Source: Coriobacteriales bacterium OH1046 (lineage in GTDB: Bacteria > Actinomycetota > Coriobacteriia > Coriobacteriales > Atopobiaceae). From it: a stretch of 64,000 bases of DNA. A program made the translations under genes and the position numbers. The notes beneath the pieces are model-generated. The model saw only the letters and a list, made by a program, of their open reading frames with translations, was not told the DNA's origin and searched no databases. Location of the stretch: NCBI GenBank assembly GCA_004010535.1, contig RQYE01000001.1:248001-312000 (forward strand), given 5' to 3'. Below, piece after piece: positions 47,679-56,128 of the stretch. How positions within the stretch are numbered: position 1 is the first letter of the stretch; each line of letters starts with the position of its first letter.

Positions 47679-48479
47679 ATGACGGGAACGGTTCCAACCT
47701 CATCCATCGTATCCATGGCGGTTTCCTGTTTGATCGGATTCGCCATCCCGGCAGTGCTGTTCGTCTACTTCCGTAGGAAGAAGGGCGCCGACATCTTCCC
47801 GTTCTTCATCGGCTGCGCGGTCATGCTGGTCTTCGCTCTGATCCTTGAATCGGCGGTCCACCGCGTCGTGCTGTCGTCTGCCCTCGGAGCGGCGATCCGG
47901 GGCAATATCTGGTTGTACGCCCTGTACGGAGGCGTCATGGCCGGGCTCTTCGAGGAGACCGGGAGGTTCATCGCATTCAAGACCGTTCTGAGGAATCGGC
48001 AGGCCAAGGATGCCAATGCACTTATGTACGGAGCGGGCCACGGTGGATTCGAGGCCGCCGCGCTCCTCGGCATCTCCATGATCAACAATCTTGCGTATTC
48101 CTTCATGATCAACAGCGGGAACGCGGCTGCGCTGACCGGATCGCTTCCCGCTGGCCAGCTTGCGCAGGTCGAGGCGGCGATCCAAGGGCTGATCACGGCA
48201 CCGTCGTATCAGTTCCTCTTGGGCGGCGTGGAGCGCATCTTCGCCGTGATGCTGCAGCTATCGTTATCCGTGCTGGTCTGGTTCGCGGCGAAGCATCGAG
48301 GTAGACGGCATCTGTATCCTCTGGCGATCCTCATCCATCTCGCGGTGGATGCCGTGGCGGTCGTGCTTTCCGGCAGCGGCATGCCAGCGATCCTCGTCGA
48401 GGCGGTGGTCGGTGTCATGGCGATACTCGTCGCCGTATATGCGAGGCGGGTATGGAGCGTCGACGCAGATCCCGCATAA
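47679..48479 (+). CDS. YhfC-family intramembrane metalloprotease
   Basis: The 266-residue polytopic product has GLFEETGRFIAFKTVL (EExxR) and ALMYGAGHGGFEAAALLG (HxxxE), the paired motifs of the YhfC/PrsW-like glutamic intramembrane protease group, on adjacent helices. It has seven or eight helices in total. Substrate unknown. A second family of membrane proteases, CPBP, lies 4 kb upstream. Confidence 0.82.
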   Translation: MTGTVPTSSIVSMAVSCLIGFAIPAVLFVYFRRKKGADIFPFFIGCAVMLVFALILESAVHRVVLSSALGAAIRGNIWLYALYGGVMAGLFEETGRFIAFKTVLRNRQAKDANALMYGAGHGGFEAAALLGISMINNLAYSFMINSGNAAALTGSLPAGQLAQVEAAIQGLITAPSYQFLLGGVERIFAVMLQLSLSVLVWFAAKHRGRRHLYPLAILIHLAVDAVAVVLSGSGMPAILVEAVVGVMAILVAVYARRVWSVDADPA

Positions 48480-48870
48480 TCCCCCTCTCGCGGTGCAGTC
48501 TCTTGTTGGATACGGCGGCTTTCCCGGACCCTTGGAGATGTCCTCCGAGGAGGGTTCCGACCCTCATGGCCCGCTCGGGAACGGGGTGCCTGTGGGCAAA
48601 TCGGAGTTGTAGGAAGATTCTGCGGGGTGCCCTTGCCCGCGCCTCCGCGCCAACTGGGTTTTGCGGGTGCCGATGCCTTTCCGGACGGTATCCGCGCCCA
48701 AATCTTCCTACAACTCCGATTTGCCCACAGGTACGGGAGAGGGAGAACCGCCCGCACGCTTCTCTACGCTCGGATTTGGATATTGTGGTTGCGTCCCTCT
48801 CCGAAAAAGGGTACAAAAGTGTTGGACTTGGGTTAAAGGGGCCCAAGGGTGTTTTGAGAGAGGAATTCAT
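48480..48870. other. Intergenic region with long inverted repeat
   Basis: No gene is credible in this 391-nt stretch. It holds the 31-bp inverted repeat at 48589-48731 and, further on, the promoter region of the ferredoxin gene (an AG-rich site gagagagg precedes its ATG). Confidence 0.6.
48589..48731. repeat. 31-bp perfect inverted repeat
   Basis: Arms 48589-48619 and 48701-48731 are exact complements over 31 bp (outer ends CCTGTGGGCAAATC and GATTTGCCCACAGG), with an 81-nt centre. Pairing extends outward by three more pairs (one G-U). Unlike the other two long inverted repeats it lies between co-directional genes. No U-run follows. Confidence 0.85.
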
Positions 48871-49056
48871 ATGAAGGCTTTTGTTAACGAGGATTGCATC
48901 GGCTGCGGTTTGTGCGAGGGCTCCTGCCCCGACGTCTTCGCGATGGGCGACGATGGTCTGGCCCACGCCATCGAGGAGGATGTTCCCGAGGATCTCGAGG
49001 GCGACGTCCAGGATGCCGCCGATGGCTGCCCCGTTTCCGCCATCGAAGTCGAGTAG
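48871..49056 (+). CDS. Small 4Fe-4S ferredoxin
   Basis: Electron carrier of 61 residues. MKAFVNEDCIGCGLCEGSCP gives Cys9, Cys12, Cys15 and Cys19; another Cys occurs in the C-terminal DGCPVSAIEVE. This is the single-cluster, Clostridium/Thermotoga-like ferredoxin pattern, with an acidic middle. The partner oxidoreductase is not in the window. An in-frame extension upstream was rejected, since the ATG at 48871 begins exactly at the family N-terminus. Confidence 0.92.
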   Translation: MKAFVNEDCIGCGLCEGSCPDVFAMGDDGLAHAIEEDVPEDLEGDVQDAADGCPVSAIEVE

Positions 49057-49081
49057 CATCATAAACATAGTCTAGAATGAG

Positions 49082-49105
49082 GGGAGTCGGCCTATGCCGG
49101 CTCCC
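49082..49105 (+). terminator. Hairpin after the ferredoxin gene
   Basis: GGGAGTCGGC and GCCGGCTCCC form a 10-bp stem (one G-T pair) with a CTAT loop, 25 nt after the ferredoxin stop. The following bases (TCTTCAT) are only weakly T-rich. It lies between the ferredoxin and maf genes and probably terminates the former. Confidence 0.6.
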
Positions 49106-49126
49106 TCTTCATAGGTAAGGTGCCCC

Positions 49127-49738
49127 ATGATCCTCGCCTCACAATCGCCGCGCCGCAAGGAGATCCTCGAACATGCGGGCTTCTCGTTCGCGGTCCATGC
49201 CGCCGAGATCGATGAGACGCCCCTCGATCGCGAGACCCCTCCCCAGATGGTCGAGCGCTTGGCGCGCACCAAGGGCCATGCCACCGTTCCCTTTGCGCGC
49301 AAGCTGGGCGATGATCTTATCATCGCGGCGGATACCATCGTCTGGACGCCCGATCTCGGCATGCTCGGCAAACCCGCCGATGCGCAGGATGCCCTGCGCA
49401 TGCTCACGCTCCTCTCGGGCCGCACGCACTCCGTGACCACGGGCGTGAGCATCATCCGCATCGTTGGCACCGCCACCCGCGAGCATACCTTCCATGAGAC
49501 GACCGAGGTGAGCTTCCATATGCTCGACGATGCGCAGCTCAGAGCCTATGTGGCATCGGGAGAGCCCCTCGACAAAGCAGGGGCGTACGCCATCCAAGGC
49601 CGGGGTGCCGTCCTCGTCAGATCCATTCGCGGCGACTATGGCAACGTGGTAGGCCTACCGCTCTCCCGCCTCGTTCACGAGCTCGATGTCGTCTACGATG
49701 GTACCCATGATTTCGTTCTCGATGCACTAGGGGGATAA
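49127..49738 (+). CDS. maf: Maf-family nucleotide pyrophosphatase
   Basis: Hydrolyses non-canonical or free nucleoside triphosphates (dTTP/UTP or m7GTP type). The 203-residue product begins MILASQSPRRKEILEHAGFS, the signature S/T-x-R-R loop, and has ETPPQMVERLARTKG, DTIVWTPDLGMLGKPAD and the later GAYAIQGRGAVLVRSIRGDY segment with the catalytic Asp/Lys region. Length is standard. Its stop is followed by a 46-bp tandem duplication and then a peptidase gene. Confidence 0.93.
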   Translation: MILASQSPRRKEILEHAGFSFAVHAAEIDETPLDRETPPQMVERLARTKGHATVPFARKLGDDLIIAADTIVWTPDLGMLGKPADAQDALRMLTLLSGRTHSVTTGVSIIRIVGTATREHTFHETTEVSFHMLDDAQLRAYVASGEPLDKAGAYAIQGRGAVLVRSIRGDYGNVVGLPLSRLVHELDVVYDGTHDFVLDALGG

Positions 49739-49817
49739 GATGGCACAGGAGATCACCTCGATCACCCAGATACTAGGGGGATAAGATGGCACAGGAGATC
49801 ACCTCGATCACCCAGAT
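49726..49817 (+). repeat. Tandem duplication of 46 bp across the maf-peptidase junction
   Basis: Two identical adjacent copies, 49726-49771 and 49772-49817, each including the last maf codons (CTAGGGGGATAA), the spacer and the first eleven codons of the peptidase gene. The duplication leaves both genes intact but creates an extra start codon with a 14-codon reading frame between them. Confidence 0.95.
49740..49784 (+). CDS. 14-codon upstream ORF made by the duplication
   Basis: ATG 49740 opens MAQEITSITQILGG and stops at TAA 49782-49784, one base before the peptidase ATG at 49786. It carries the original ribosome-binding site (aggggg). Ribosomes that start here would terminate right at the real start, so it may act as a coupled leader. 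No function beyond that is implied. Confidence 0.6.
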   Translation: MAQEITSITQILGG

Positions 49818-50760
49818 TCCCGGCATCTACGCCGGGCACTGCACGGATGATGCTGCGGGCACCGGCGTGACCGTCATCGTCTGCCCCGCAGGCGCGACCG
49901 GCGGGGTCGATGTGCGGGGAGGGGCCCCCGCCACCCGTGAGACGGATCTCCTGCGCCCCGAGGAGACGGTATCCGTGCTCCATGCCGTCGTCCTGTCGGG
50001 CGGCAGCGCCTACGGCCTCTCAGCGCCCTGCGGCGTGGCGGAGGAGCTCGAACGCCGGGGATTCGGCATCGATGTAGGCGTCGGCGTGGTCCCCATCGTC
50101 TCCGGAGCTTGCCTCTTCGATCTTTCGGTAGGAAATGCGAAGGTGCGTCCCACCTCGGTGGATGGCATCGAGGCCACGATGGAGGCCCTCGACAACCCGG
50201 GCGTCCCCCTCGCGCGCGGCAACGTGGGAGCGGGCACCGGTGCCAGCGTGGGCAAGATCGCCGGGCCGGCGCGCAGCATGAAATCGGGGCTCGGCGAGGA
50301 TGTCCAGCGTTCGGGCAACCTCGTCTGCGGTGCCGTCGCAGCCGTCAATGCGGTGGGAGATATACTCGATCCCGAGACGCATGAGCCTATCGCCGGCGTT
50401 CTCGATGAAGCGGGCAGGCTGGCGGCCACCTCGGCGGCGCTGCTGCGCGCTGCACAGGCCTCGATGCCCCTCCCGCGCCAGAACACCACGATCAGCTGCG
50501 TCGTCACCAACGCCAGGCTTACCAAGGCGGAGGCTGCCAAGGTCGCCCAGATATGCTCCGATGCCTATGCGCATGCCATCTCCCCTACCCACACCACCAA
50601 CGACGGGGATGCCGTCTTCGTGATGGCGACGGGAGAGGTGGACAGCATGGTCGATGCGGTGGGTGCGCTCGCGACACATGCGCTGGAGCGCGCCATCGCC
50701 GATGCCGCCCGGAGCGCCCGAAGCGCCTACGGCCTCAAGGCGGCATGCGATCTGCGCTAG
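49786..50760 (+). CDS. P1-family (DmpA/S58-type) peptidase
   Basis: The 324-residue product belongs to the aminopeptidase DmpA/BapA family of self-cleaving Ntn-type hydrolases: GIYAGHCTDD at the start, VVLSGGSAYGLSAPCGVA, and GNVGAGTGASVGKIAG, with DGDAVFVMATGEVD near the end. The usual autocleavage site before the nucleophile is expected around SGNLVCGAVAAVN, but the exact residue was not verified. Substrate unknown. Its first eleven codons are part of a tandem duplication. Confidence 0.85.
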   Translation: MAQEITSITQIPGIYAGHCTDDAAGTGVTVIVCPAGATGGVDVRGGAPATRETDLLRPEETVSVLHAVVLSGGSAYGLSAPCGVAEELERRGFGIDVGVGVVPIVSGACLFDLSVGNAKVRPTSVDGIEATMEALDNPGVPLARGNVGAGTGASVGKIAGPARSMKSGLGEDVQRSGNLVCGAVAAVNAVGDILDPETHEPIAGVLDEAGRLAATSAALLRAAQASMPLPRQNTTISCVVTNARLTKAEAAKVAQICSDAYAHAISPTHTTNDGDAVFVMATGEVDSMVDAVGALATHALERAIADAARSARSAYGLKAACDLR

Positions 50761-50916
50761 GAGGAAGGACCGGATGGAAGGGTGCCCCCTCCATGTTCGC
50801 CGATCCCCATTCCTGCAGCTGAGTCCCCAGCGACTGCGCAGTCACTGCGTGCTCTGCTGGGAAAACACGCTGGAAGGCCCGGGGATGCTGGGTTCTGAAA
50901 AGGCATTTTCCCAGAA

Positions 50917-50948
50917 AACCCCTATCGGCTGTACAGTCGATAGGGGTT
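50917..50948 (-). terminator. Terminator of the glf-glycosyltransferase operon
   Basis: AACCCCTATCG (50917-50927) and CGATAGGGGTT (50938-50948) form an 11-bp stem with a 10-nt loop. On the minus strand it is followed by TTTTC, 45 nt after the glycosyltransferase stop. It may also end the plus-strand peptidase transcript. Confidence 0.7.
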
Positions 50949-50992
50949 CTGCTGCGGACTAAGCAGAGGGGACACTCCCCCGCTCACGCCCG

Positions 50993-52027
50993 TCAGTTGA
51001 ATTTGACGATCTTCTGGACGACGCGGTAAACGTTGCGGATGATGCCCGTACCGAGTTTGCCGGGAAGGTTCGTGGCCATGCCGATAACCCCGTGACGCGC
51101 ACGACGGTACATGTGGGGATCGTAGGCTTTGAGCTCCTCCCAAAGCGCATCGAGCTGATCGGCGGCATCCTCGCGATCCGAGAAGCGCGAGAAGACCGAG
51201 CAGATGGCCATGATGATGGTGAAGTAACCCATCATGTAGTCGCAGAGCAGCACGGACTCGACATCATCATAGAGATGGTAGGCGCGCATCATCACGCGGG
51301 CCACGCGCCAGTAATGGTCGATGCGACCGGTCAAGACCTTCTCGTTCACGGACTGATCGTCGCGGCCGATGAAATAGCGGTAGAGGTCGACGTCAAGATA
51401 GAAGAGCTTCTCGCACTTGGGGAACGGCACGTAGGCGTAGATATTGTCCACATAGAAGGTGTGGGGCGGCATATCGAGGTTCGCAGCGCGGACGACCTCA
51501 GTGCGATACGTGATAGCATGCATGAGCAGATACTGCGATTTGTTGAAGCGCTTGATGTCATCCCAGCCGAACATGCGGCCGACCGGCAGCTTGTGATGAT
51601 ACGTGGTCCTGTGCTGGGTATCATCCTCAACGTGCTCGTACACGAAATTGGTGATCACGAGATCGGCCAGCTCGCCCGATGATACGAAGCTGCGGAGCTG
51701 CGCGAGGAGTGCGGCAAACGCGCCCCCATCCACCCAATCGTCGGAATCGACGTTCTTGAAATAGAGGCCGCTCGCATGGGAGAGCGCCTTCATGACCGCG
51801 ATGCCATGGCCCCCATTCTCCTGGTGGACCGCCTTGATGATGGATGGATAGCGTTTCTGCCACGTATCAGCCTTGGCAGGCGTATCGTCGTTCTGAGATC
51901 CATCATCGACGATGATGATCTCGAGGTCCTCGGCATAGCCTGAGCCCTCGAGAAGCGACATGATGCAGGTATCCATATATTCCGCAGAATTGAAGCATGG
52001 GATCCCCACGCTCAAGATCTTGTCCAT
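50993..52027 (-). CDS. Family 2 glycosyltransferase
   Basis: The 344-residue product has the GT-A fold entry LSVGIPCFNSAEYMDTCIMS, IIIVDDGSQNDDT and KNVDSDDWVDGGAF, with the DxD-type metal site in DSDDW. There are no membrane helices, and the C-terminal half is helical and specific to this subgroup. It is 21 nt after glf, so it probably transfers a sugar, possibly galactofuranose, to a cell-surface polymer (inference from the neighbour). Confidence 0.85.
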   Translation of the reverse strand: MDKILSVGIPCFNSAEYMDTCIMSLLEGSGYAEDLEIIIVDDGSQNDDTPAKADTWQKRYPSIIKAVHQENGGHGIAVMKALSHASGLYFKNVDSDDWVDGGAFAALLAQLRSFVSSGELADLVITNFVYEHVEDDTQHRTTYHHKLPVGRMFGWDDIKRFNKSQYLLMHAITYRTEVVRAANLDMPPHTFYVDNIYAYVPFPKCEKLFYLDVDLYRYFIGRDDQSVNEKVLTGRIDHYWRVARVMMRAYHLYDDVESVLLCDYMMGYFTIIMAICSVFSRFSDREDAADQLDALWEELKAYDPHMYRRARHGVIGMATNLPGKLGTGIIRNVYRVVQKIVKFN

Positions 52028-52048
52028 CTGTAATCTCCCTGAATGTTC

Positions 52049-53248
52049 CTAATGCTGCGCGACGATCTCGTCCGTCAAATCAAGTGCCGAGGCAACCACA
52101 CCGTCCATATCGTAGTAACGGTATTCGGCGAGCCTTCCCACGCAGTGGAAGTTGACAAGCGACGACACGCGCTCGCGATAGCGCCTGTAAAGGTCGAGGT
52201 TCTCGTCCTCGATGATGGCATAATACGGCGTCTGGCCGCTGCCGGGCTCGTAGGCCTTGGAGTATTCGCGCATGATGGTGGTCTTGCCGGGCATGACCTG
52301 GCCGGTCATGTTCTTGAACTCCGTGATGCGGGTGAAATCCTCGCTCGTGGTGTAGTTGACCGTGGCGGCGGGCTGGAAGCGGTCGACATCGAGGGTCTCG
52401 AAGTCCATATCGAGCGTGCGGTACGGCAGGGCTCCGAGATCGTAGGAGAACAGCTCGTCGAGCGGACCCGTGTAGACGATCTCGCCGCCATAAGCGTTTC
52501 CGCAGATGGAAACACTCGTCTCCCCCACCTCGATGATATCGCGCGCATCGACATCCAAGAACACGGAGATGAGATCGTGGTTGAGCATGTGCTCGAAAAG
52601 ATCGGTGTAGCTCGCCGCAGGCATGCCCTGATACGGCGCCGTGGGGAAGTAGCGATCGTCGTCGCCCACGAAGACGGGGACGCGGCCCGTGATGGATGGA
52701 TCGATCTGGTCGGGTGTCTTGCCCCACTGCTTCATGGTGTAGTACAGGAAGACGTTCTCATACACGAAGTCGGCAACCTCGGTGAGATCCGCATCGTTCT
52801 GCTCGCGCAGCTCCATGATGGGGACCTTCTTGTTCTCACCGAAGGTCAGGACAAGCTTTCGGTAGAGCTCCTCGCCCCGCTCCTCGCCGAAGGCGAGCTT
52901 GAGGGACGTGTGGTTGAAGGGCACGGGCATGAGGGTACCCTTGATGTTGGCGAGTACCTTGTGCTGATAGGGGGCCCATTCCGTGAAGCGCGTGAGGAAC
53001 TGGTGCACGCGCTCGTTGGTGGTGTGGTAGATATGCGGGCCATATTGGTGGATGAGGATTCCGGCTTCGTCATAGCGATCGTAGGCGTTGCCGGCGATAT
53101 GGTGCCTGCGTTCGAGGACGCAGATCTTGAAGCCGCAGGCCTCCGCGAGACGGCGCGCGCAGACGGCACCGGCATAACCGGCGCCGACGATGATGGCATC
53201 GTATGCATCGGGAGAGAAGTCCTCGGGAAGACCGTCTTGAATACCCAT
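52049..53248 (-). CDS. glf: UDP-galactopyranose mutase
   Basis: FAD-dependent conversion of UDP-galactopyranose to UDP-galactofuranose, for surface glycans. The 399-residue product has the FAD motif AIIVGAGYAGAVCARRLAE, then HIAGNAYD, QYGPHIYHTTNERV, and the TMKQWGKTPDQIDPSITGRV segment around the substrate arginine. The start at 53248 (MGIQDGLPE) follows aaagggg; a longer frame to 53302 is less likely. With the glycosyltransferase it forms a two-gene operon. Confidence 0.94.
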   Translation of the reverse strand: MGIQDGLPEDFSPDAYDAIIVGAGYAGAVCARRLAEACGFKICVLERRHHIAGNAYDRYDEAGILIHQYGPHIYHTTNERVHQFLTRFTEWAPYQHKVLANIKGTLMPVPFNHTSLKLAFGEERGEELYRKLVLTFGENKKVPIMELREQNDADLTEVADFVYENVFLYYTMKQWGKTPDQIDPSITGRVPVFVGDDDRYFPTAPYQGMPAASYTDLFEHMLNHDLISVFLDVDARDIIEVGETSVSICGNAYGGEIVYTGPLDELFSYDLGALPYRTLDMDFETLDVDRFQPAATVNYTTSEDFTRITEFKNMTGQVMPGKTTIMREYSKAYEPGSGQTPYYAIIEDENLDLYRRYRERVSSLVNFHCVGRLAEYRYYDMDGVVASALDLTDEIVAQH

Positions 53249-53409
53249 CTGTGCATCCCCTTTTCGAAAAGCGTGCCTAATGAGCAGAAACGATTCTATC
53301 ACTCGACAGTATAATGGTAGGTGTTTTGAAATCGGCTCAGGGCGATTCCGCAGCGCTCCGCCTCTGAGTCCATGAATTGCACAGGAAAAACCCGTTTTTG
53401 GAGGATGTC

Positions 53410-54387
53410 ATGAGCGATTTTCTCGACAGGATGAAGGCGCAGGCCAAGGCCGACGTCAAGACCATCGTATTGCCCGAAGGCGAGGATCGGCGCACCATCA
53501 CCGCCGCCAAGCAGGTTGTGGCGGAGGGTCTTGCCAAGCTCATCATCCTCGGCGATCCCTCCCAGATCGACGTCGCCGGCACCACCGTCATCGATCCCGC
53601 CGCCTCCGACAAGCGCCAAGCATACGCCGACGCCTTCTATGAGCTGCGCAAGGCCAAGGGCGTCACACCCGAGCAGGCCTACGAGCAGATGGCCGATTCC
53701 ACGTACTACGCCACCATGATGGTCAAGATGGGCGATGCCGACGGCCTCGTTTCCGGGGCCTGCCACTCCACCGCCACCACCCTGCGCCCGGCACTCCGGA
53801 TCCTGAAGACCGCGCCCGGCACCAAGCTCGTCTCGGCGTTCTTCATCATGTGCGATCCCGTCACCGAGTTCGGACAGGAGGGCACGCTCATCTTCGCCGA
53901 CTGCGGCCTCAACATCGATCCCGATGCCGACGACCTCTCGGAGATAGCCATCGCATCTGCCGCATCATGGGAATTCTTCATGAACAGCAAGGCCCGTGTC
54001 GCCATGCTCTCCTACTCCACCATGGGTTCCGCCGGAGGGACCACCGCCGAGAAGGTCCAAGAGGCAACGCGCATCGCCCGCGAGAAGGCCCCCGGGCTCG
54101 CCCTCGACGGCGACCTCCAGCTCGATGCCGCGATCGTCCAGAAGGTCGCCGACCTGAAGGCACCCGACTCCCCCGTCGCGGGCAGGGCCAATGTGCTCGT
54201 CTTCCCCAACCTCGAGTCCGGCAATATCGGCTACAAGCTGGTGGAGCGCTTCGCGCACGCCGACGCATACGGACCCATCCTCCAGGGCATCGCCAAGCCC
54301 GTCAACGACCTTTCGCGCGGCTGCTCCGCCGACGACATCGTGGGCGTCATCGCCATAACCGCCGTCCAAGCCCAGATGGCAGGCTAG
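53410..54387 (+). CDS. pta: Phosphate acetyltransferase
   Basis: Interconverts acetyl-CoA and acetyl phosphate for acetate formation with acetate kinase (not in the window). The 325-residue product is the short Pta type: TIVLPEGEDRRTITAAKQV, VSGACHSTATTLRPALRI, SFSxxx-like ADCGLNIDPDADDLSEIAI and SYSTMGSAGGTTAEKV, ending with FPNLESGNIGYKLVER and GxCxxDDIV-type CSADDIVGVIAI. The start at 53410 follows ttggagg. A strong terminator lies 38 nt after the stop. Confidence 0.96.
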   Translation: MSDFLDRMKAQAKADVKTIVLPEGEDRRTITAAKQVVAEGLAKLIILGDPSQIDVAGTTVIDPAASDKRQAYADAFYELRKAKGVTPEQAYEQMADSTYYATMMVKMGDADGLVSGACHSTATTLRPALRILKTAPGTKLVSAFFIMCDPVTEFGQEGTLIFADCGLNIDPDADDLSEIAIASAASWEFFMNSKARVAMLSYSTMGSAGGTTAEKVQEATRIAREKAPGLALDGDLQLDAAIVQKVADLKAPDSPVAGRANVLVFPNLESGNIGYKLVERFAHADAYGPILQGIAKPVNDLSRGCSADDIVGVIAITAVQAQMAG

Positions 54388-54424
54388 AGCATCAGAAGAA
54401 CCCCCTTGATTTGCGCGTCGAGCG

Positions 54425-54468
54425 CCCCTCTCATTTTCCACGTTCAAGCAATGAGAGGGGTCCTTTTT
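54425..54468 (+). terminator. Rho-independent terminator of pta
   Basis: CCCCTCTCATT and AATGAGAGGGG form an 11-bp stem around a 14-nt loop, followed by TCCTTTTT. It sits 38 nt after the pta stop. Confidence 0.9.
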
Positions 54469-54615
54469 CTGCCTGCGCCCATCTGGCTAGCCCTAGCCAA
54501 GGAGTCTGCGCAGATCTTTTAAAAATCTGCCACAAATTTGCATTCTTCTGCACAGGGAAAGTACTCACCGTTGACGATGGCCCATCGCCAAGGCATTCCC
54601 GCAGCAGCGCATGAT

Positions 54616-55476
54616 CTAAAGTCCCGCAGATGAGAGAACCTCCTCGCATCCCGCGAGATACCTGCCCATATCGTCCTGACTCAAGACAAAGACATCGTAT
54701 GTCCTCGCTTCCGAAAGAGGCATCCTCACCCTTGTCGTAGAAGCACCGTCATTGACCCAAATGCGTTCAGGGTGGGCGGGAGCATCGAGCGCCACGCGCG
54801 CGTAGACGCTGTTCGCAAGGCCCCAACGTTGTTCCCGGGAATCCTCGTCTACCGTGGACGGATAACTCTTCGAATCAAGCACCAGCAGATACCCGCGCCT
54901 CGCCTCGAACGGCGCGAGACCCAGCGAGCTTGGACCCGACCCCATGGGTATCACCATCCGCTCGGATAAGAACTGCCCCTTACCCGTGTAGTTCTCTGGC
55001 TCGACGATAGCCAGCCCCTCGTAAACCGAAATGACATCTCCTGGAAAAACGCCTGCCTCAGCTGAGCCGCAAATCACGGCGGTTATCTCAAACTGGCAGA
55101 CAAAGGCCTGGTAAGCATAGAATGATTCGCCCGTATAGAAACCCGTCACCACGAGATCGTGATCGGTTAGGAACGCCGAGCGGGTAATGCCCAGAAGCTC
55201 TCCCACATCCGAAGGTGCAAGCGTAACATTGCCGTCGCCATAGAGCTCGCTTGCCGCTGCCTCGATCTCGGCGTCACCCACTATAGCGAGCCTCTCTGGC
55301 TGGCAGCATGCAGCCGAAAACATAACGCTATCCAGCAACCCGGAATCAAGTCCTCCGTAGTTGGTCAGACTCGCCCTGAAGGCAAGCCCAAGGGCAACAC
55401 AGCCGACCAGCAAAAGCGAACAGAAAGCCGGCAACGGCCAACGCGGCACCTCTACTCGTCTACGACGGTCGGCCAT
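54616..55476 (-). CDS. Membrane-anchored extracytoplasmic protein of the ABC locus
   Basis: The 286-residue product has a basic N-terminus (ADRRRRVEVPRW) and one hydrophobic anchor (AFCSLLLVGCVALGLAF), then an outside domain of about 250 residues with several cysteines (SAACCQ, VCQF, VICG). The fold is not recognised. It follows the ABC ATPase gene by 1 nt and is the last gene of the operon. A role as a transporter-associated binding or assembly protein is possible but unsupported. Confidence 0.6.
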   Translation of the reverse strand: MADRRRRVEVPRWPLPAFCSLLLVGCVALGLAFRASLTNYGGLDSGLLDSVMFSAACCQPERLAIVGDAEIEAAASELYGDGNVTLAPSDVGELLGITRSAFLTDHDLVVTGFYTGESFYAYQAFVCQFEITAVICGSAEAGVFPGDVISVYEGLAIVEPENYTGKGQFLSERMVIPMGSGPSSLGLAPFEARRGYLLVLDSKSYPSTVDEDSREQRWGLANSVYARVALDAPAHPERIWVNDGASTTRVRMPLSEARTYDVFVLSQDDMGRYLAGCEEVLSSAGL

Positions 55477-55477
55477 C

Positions 55478-56119
55478 TCAGATTGCCTCCCTCAGCCGAC
55501 CGCTCTCCATCAGGAAGGTACGGTCGAACAGCGCCTCCAAATCAGGCTCGTTGTGACAGGCGACGAGCACCGTGCAGCCGCCCTCGCGCTCCTCGAGGAT
55601 GATGGAACGAACTCGCCCCATCCCCTCGACATCCAACGAATTGGTGGGCTCGTCGAGGACGAGCAGCTCGGGCTTTTCCATGATTGCCTGGGCGATGTTC
55701 AATCTTTGACGCATGCCGAGGCTATATGAGCCAAAGGGACGTGTATCAGCAGGATCAAGGCCCACTCTTTGCAAAGAGCCTCGCACTTCCTCTTCTCCCA
55801 CGAGGTGCCTGATCGATGCAAGAGCCATCAGATTATCGAATCCCGTAAGGTCATCCCAAAAACCGATGGGCTCAAGACAAAGGCCAAGCCCCGGAGCAAA
55901 ATCGACGTCGGCCCCAATCCGCTTCCCAAACACCTCGATGAACCCCGACGTCAGGTGAATCAACCCCGAAATGGCCCTGAAGAGCATGGTCTTTCCCGAG
56001 CCGTTCACGCCGAGGAATCCGTATATACCTCCTCGATCGAGGCTCACGGAGACAGCGTCGAGCACAACGCGATTCTTGATCACCTTCGTTGCATCGCTCA
56101 CGAGGATCGTATCATTCAC
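55478..56119 (-). CDS. ABC transporter ATP-binding protein
   Basis: The 213-residue product has Walker A GVNGSGKTMLF, signature YSLGMRQRLNIAQAI, Walker B LLVLDEPTNSLD and switch VACHNEPDLEALF. It is of the BcrA-like single-domain type. It follows a set of three membrane-protein genes on the same strand and precedes the anchored protein gene, so it probably energises transport through them. Confidence 0.9.
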   Translation of the reverse strand: MNDTILVSDATKVIKNRVVLDAVSVSLDRGGIYGFLGVNGSGKTMLFRAISGLIHLTSGFIEVFGKRIGADVDFAPGLGLCLEPIGFWDDLTGFDNLMALASIRHLVGEEEVRGSLQRVGLDPADTRPFGSYSLGMRQRLNIAQAIMEKPELLVLDEPTNSLDVEGMGRVRSIILEEREGGCTVLVACHNEPDLEALFDRTFLMESGRLREAI

Positions 56120-56128
56120 GTCTGCCTC

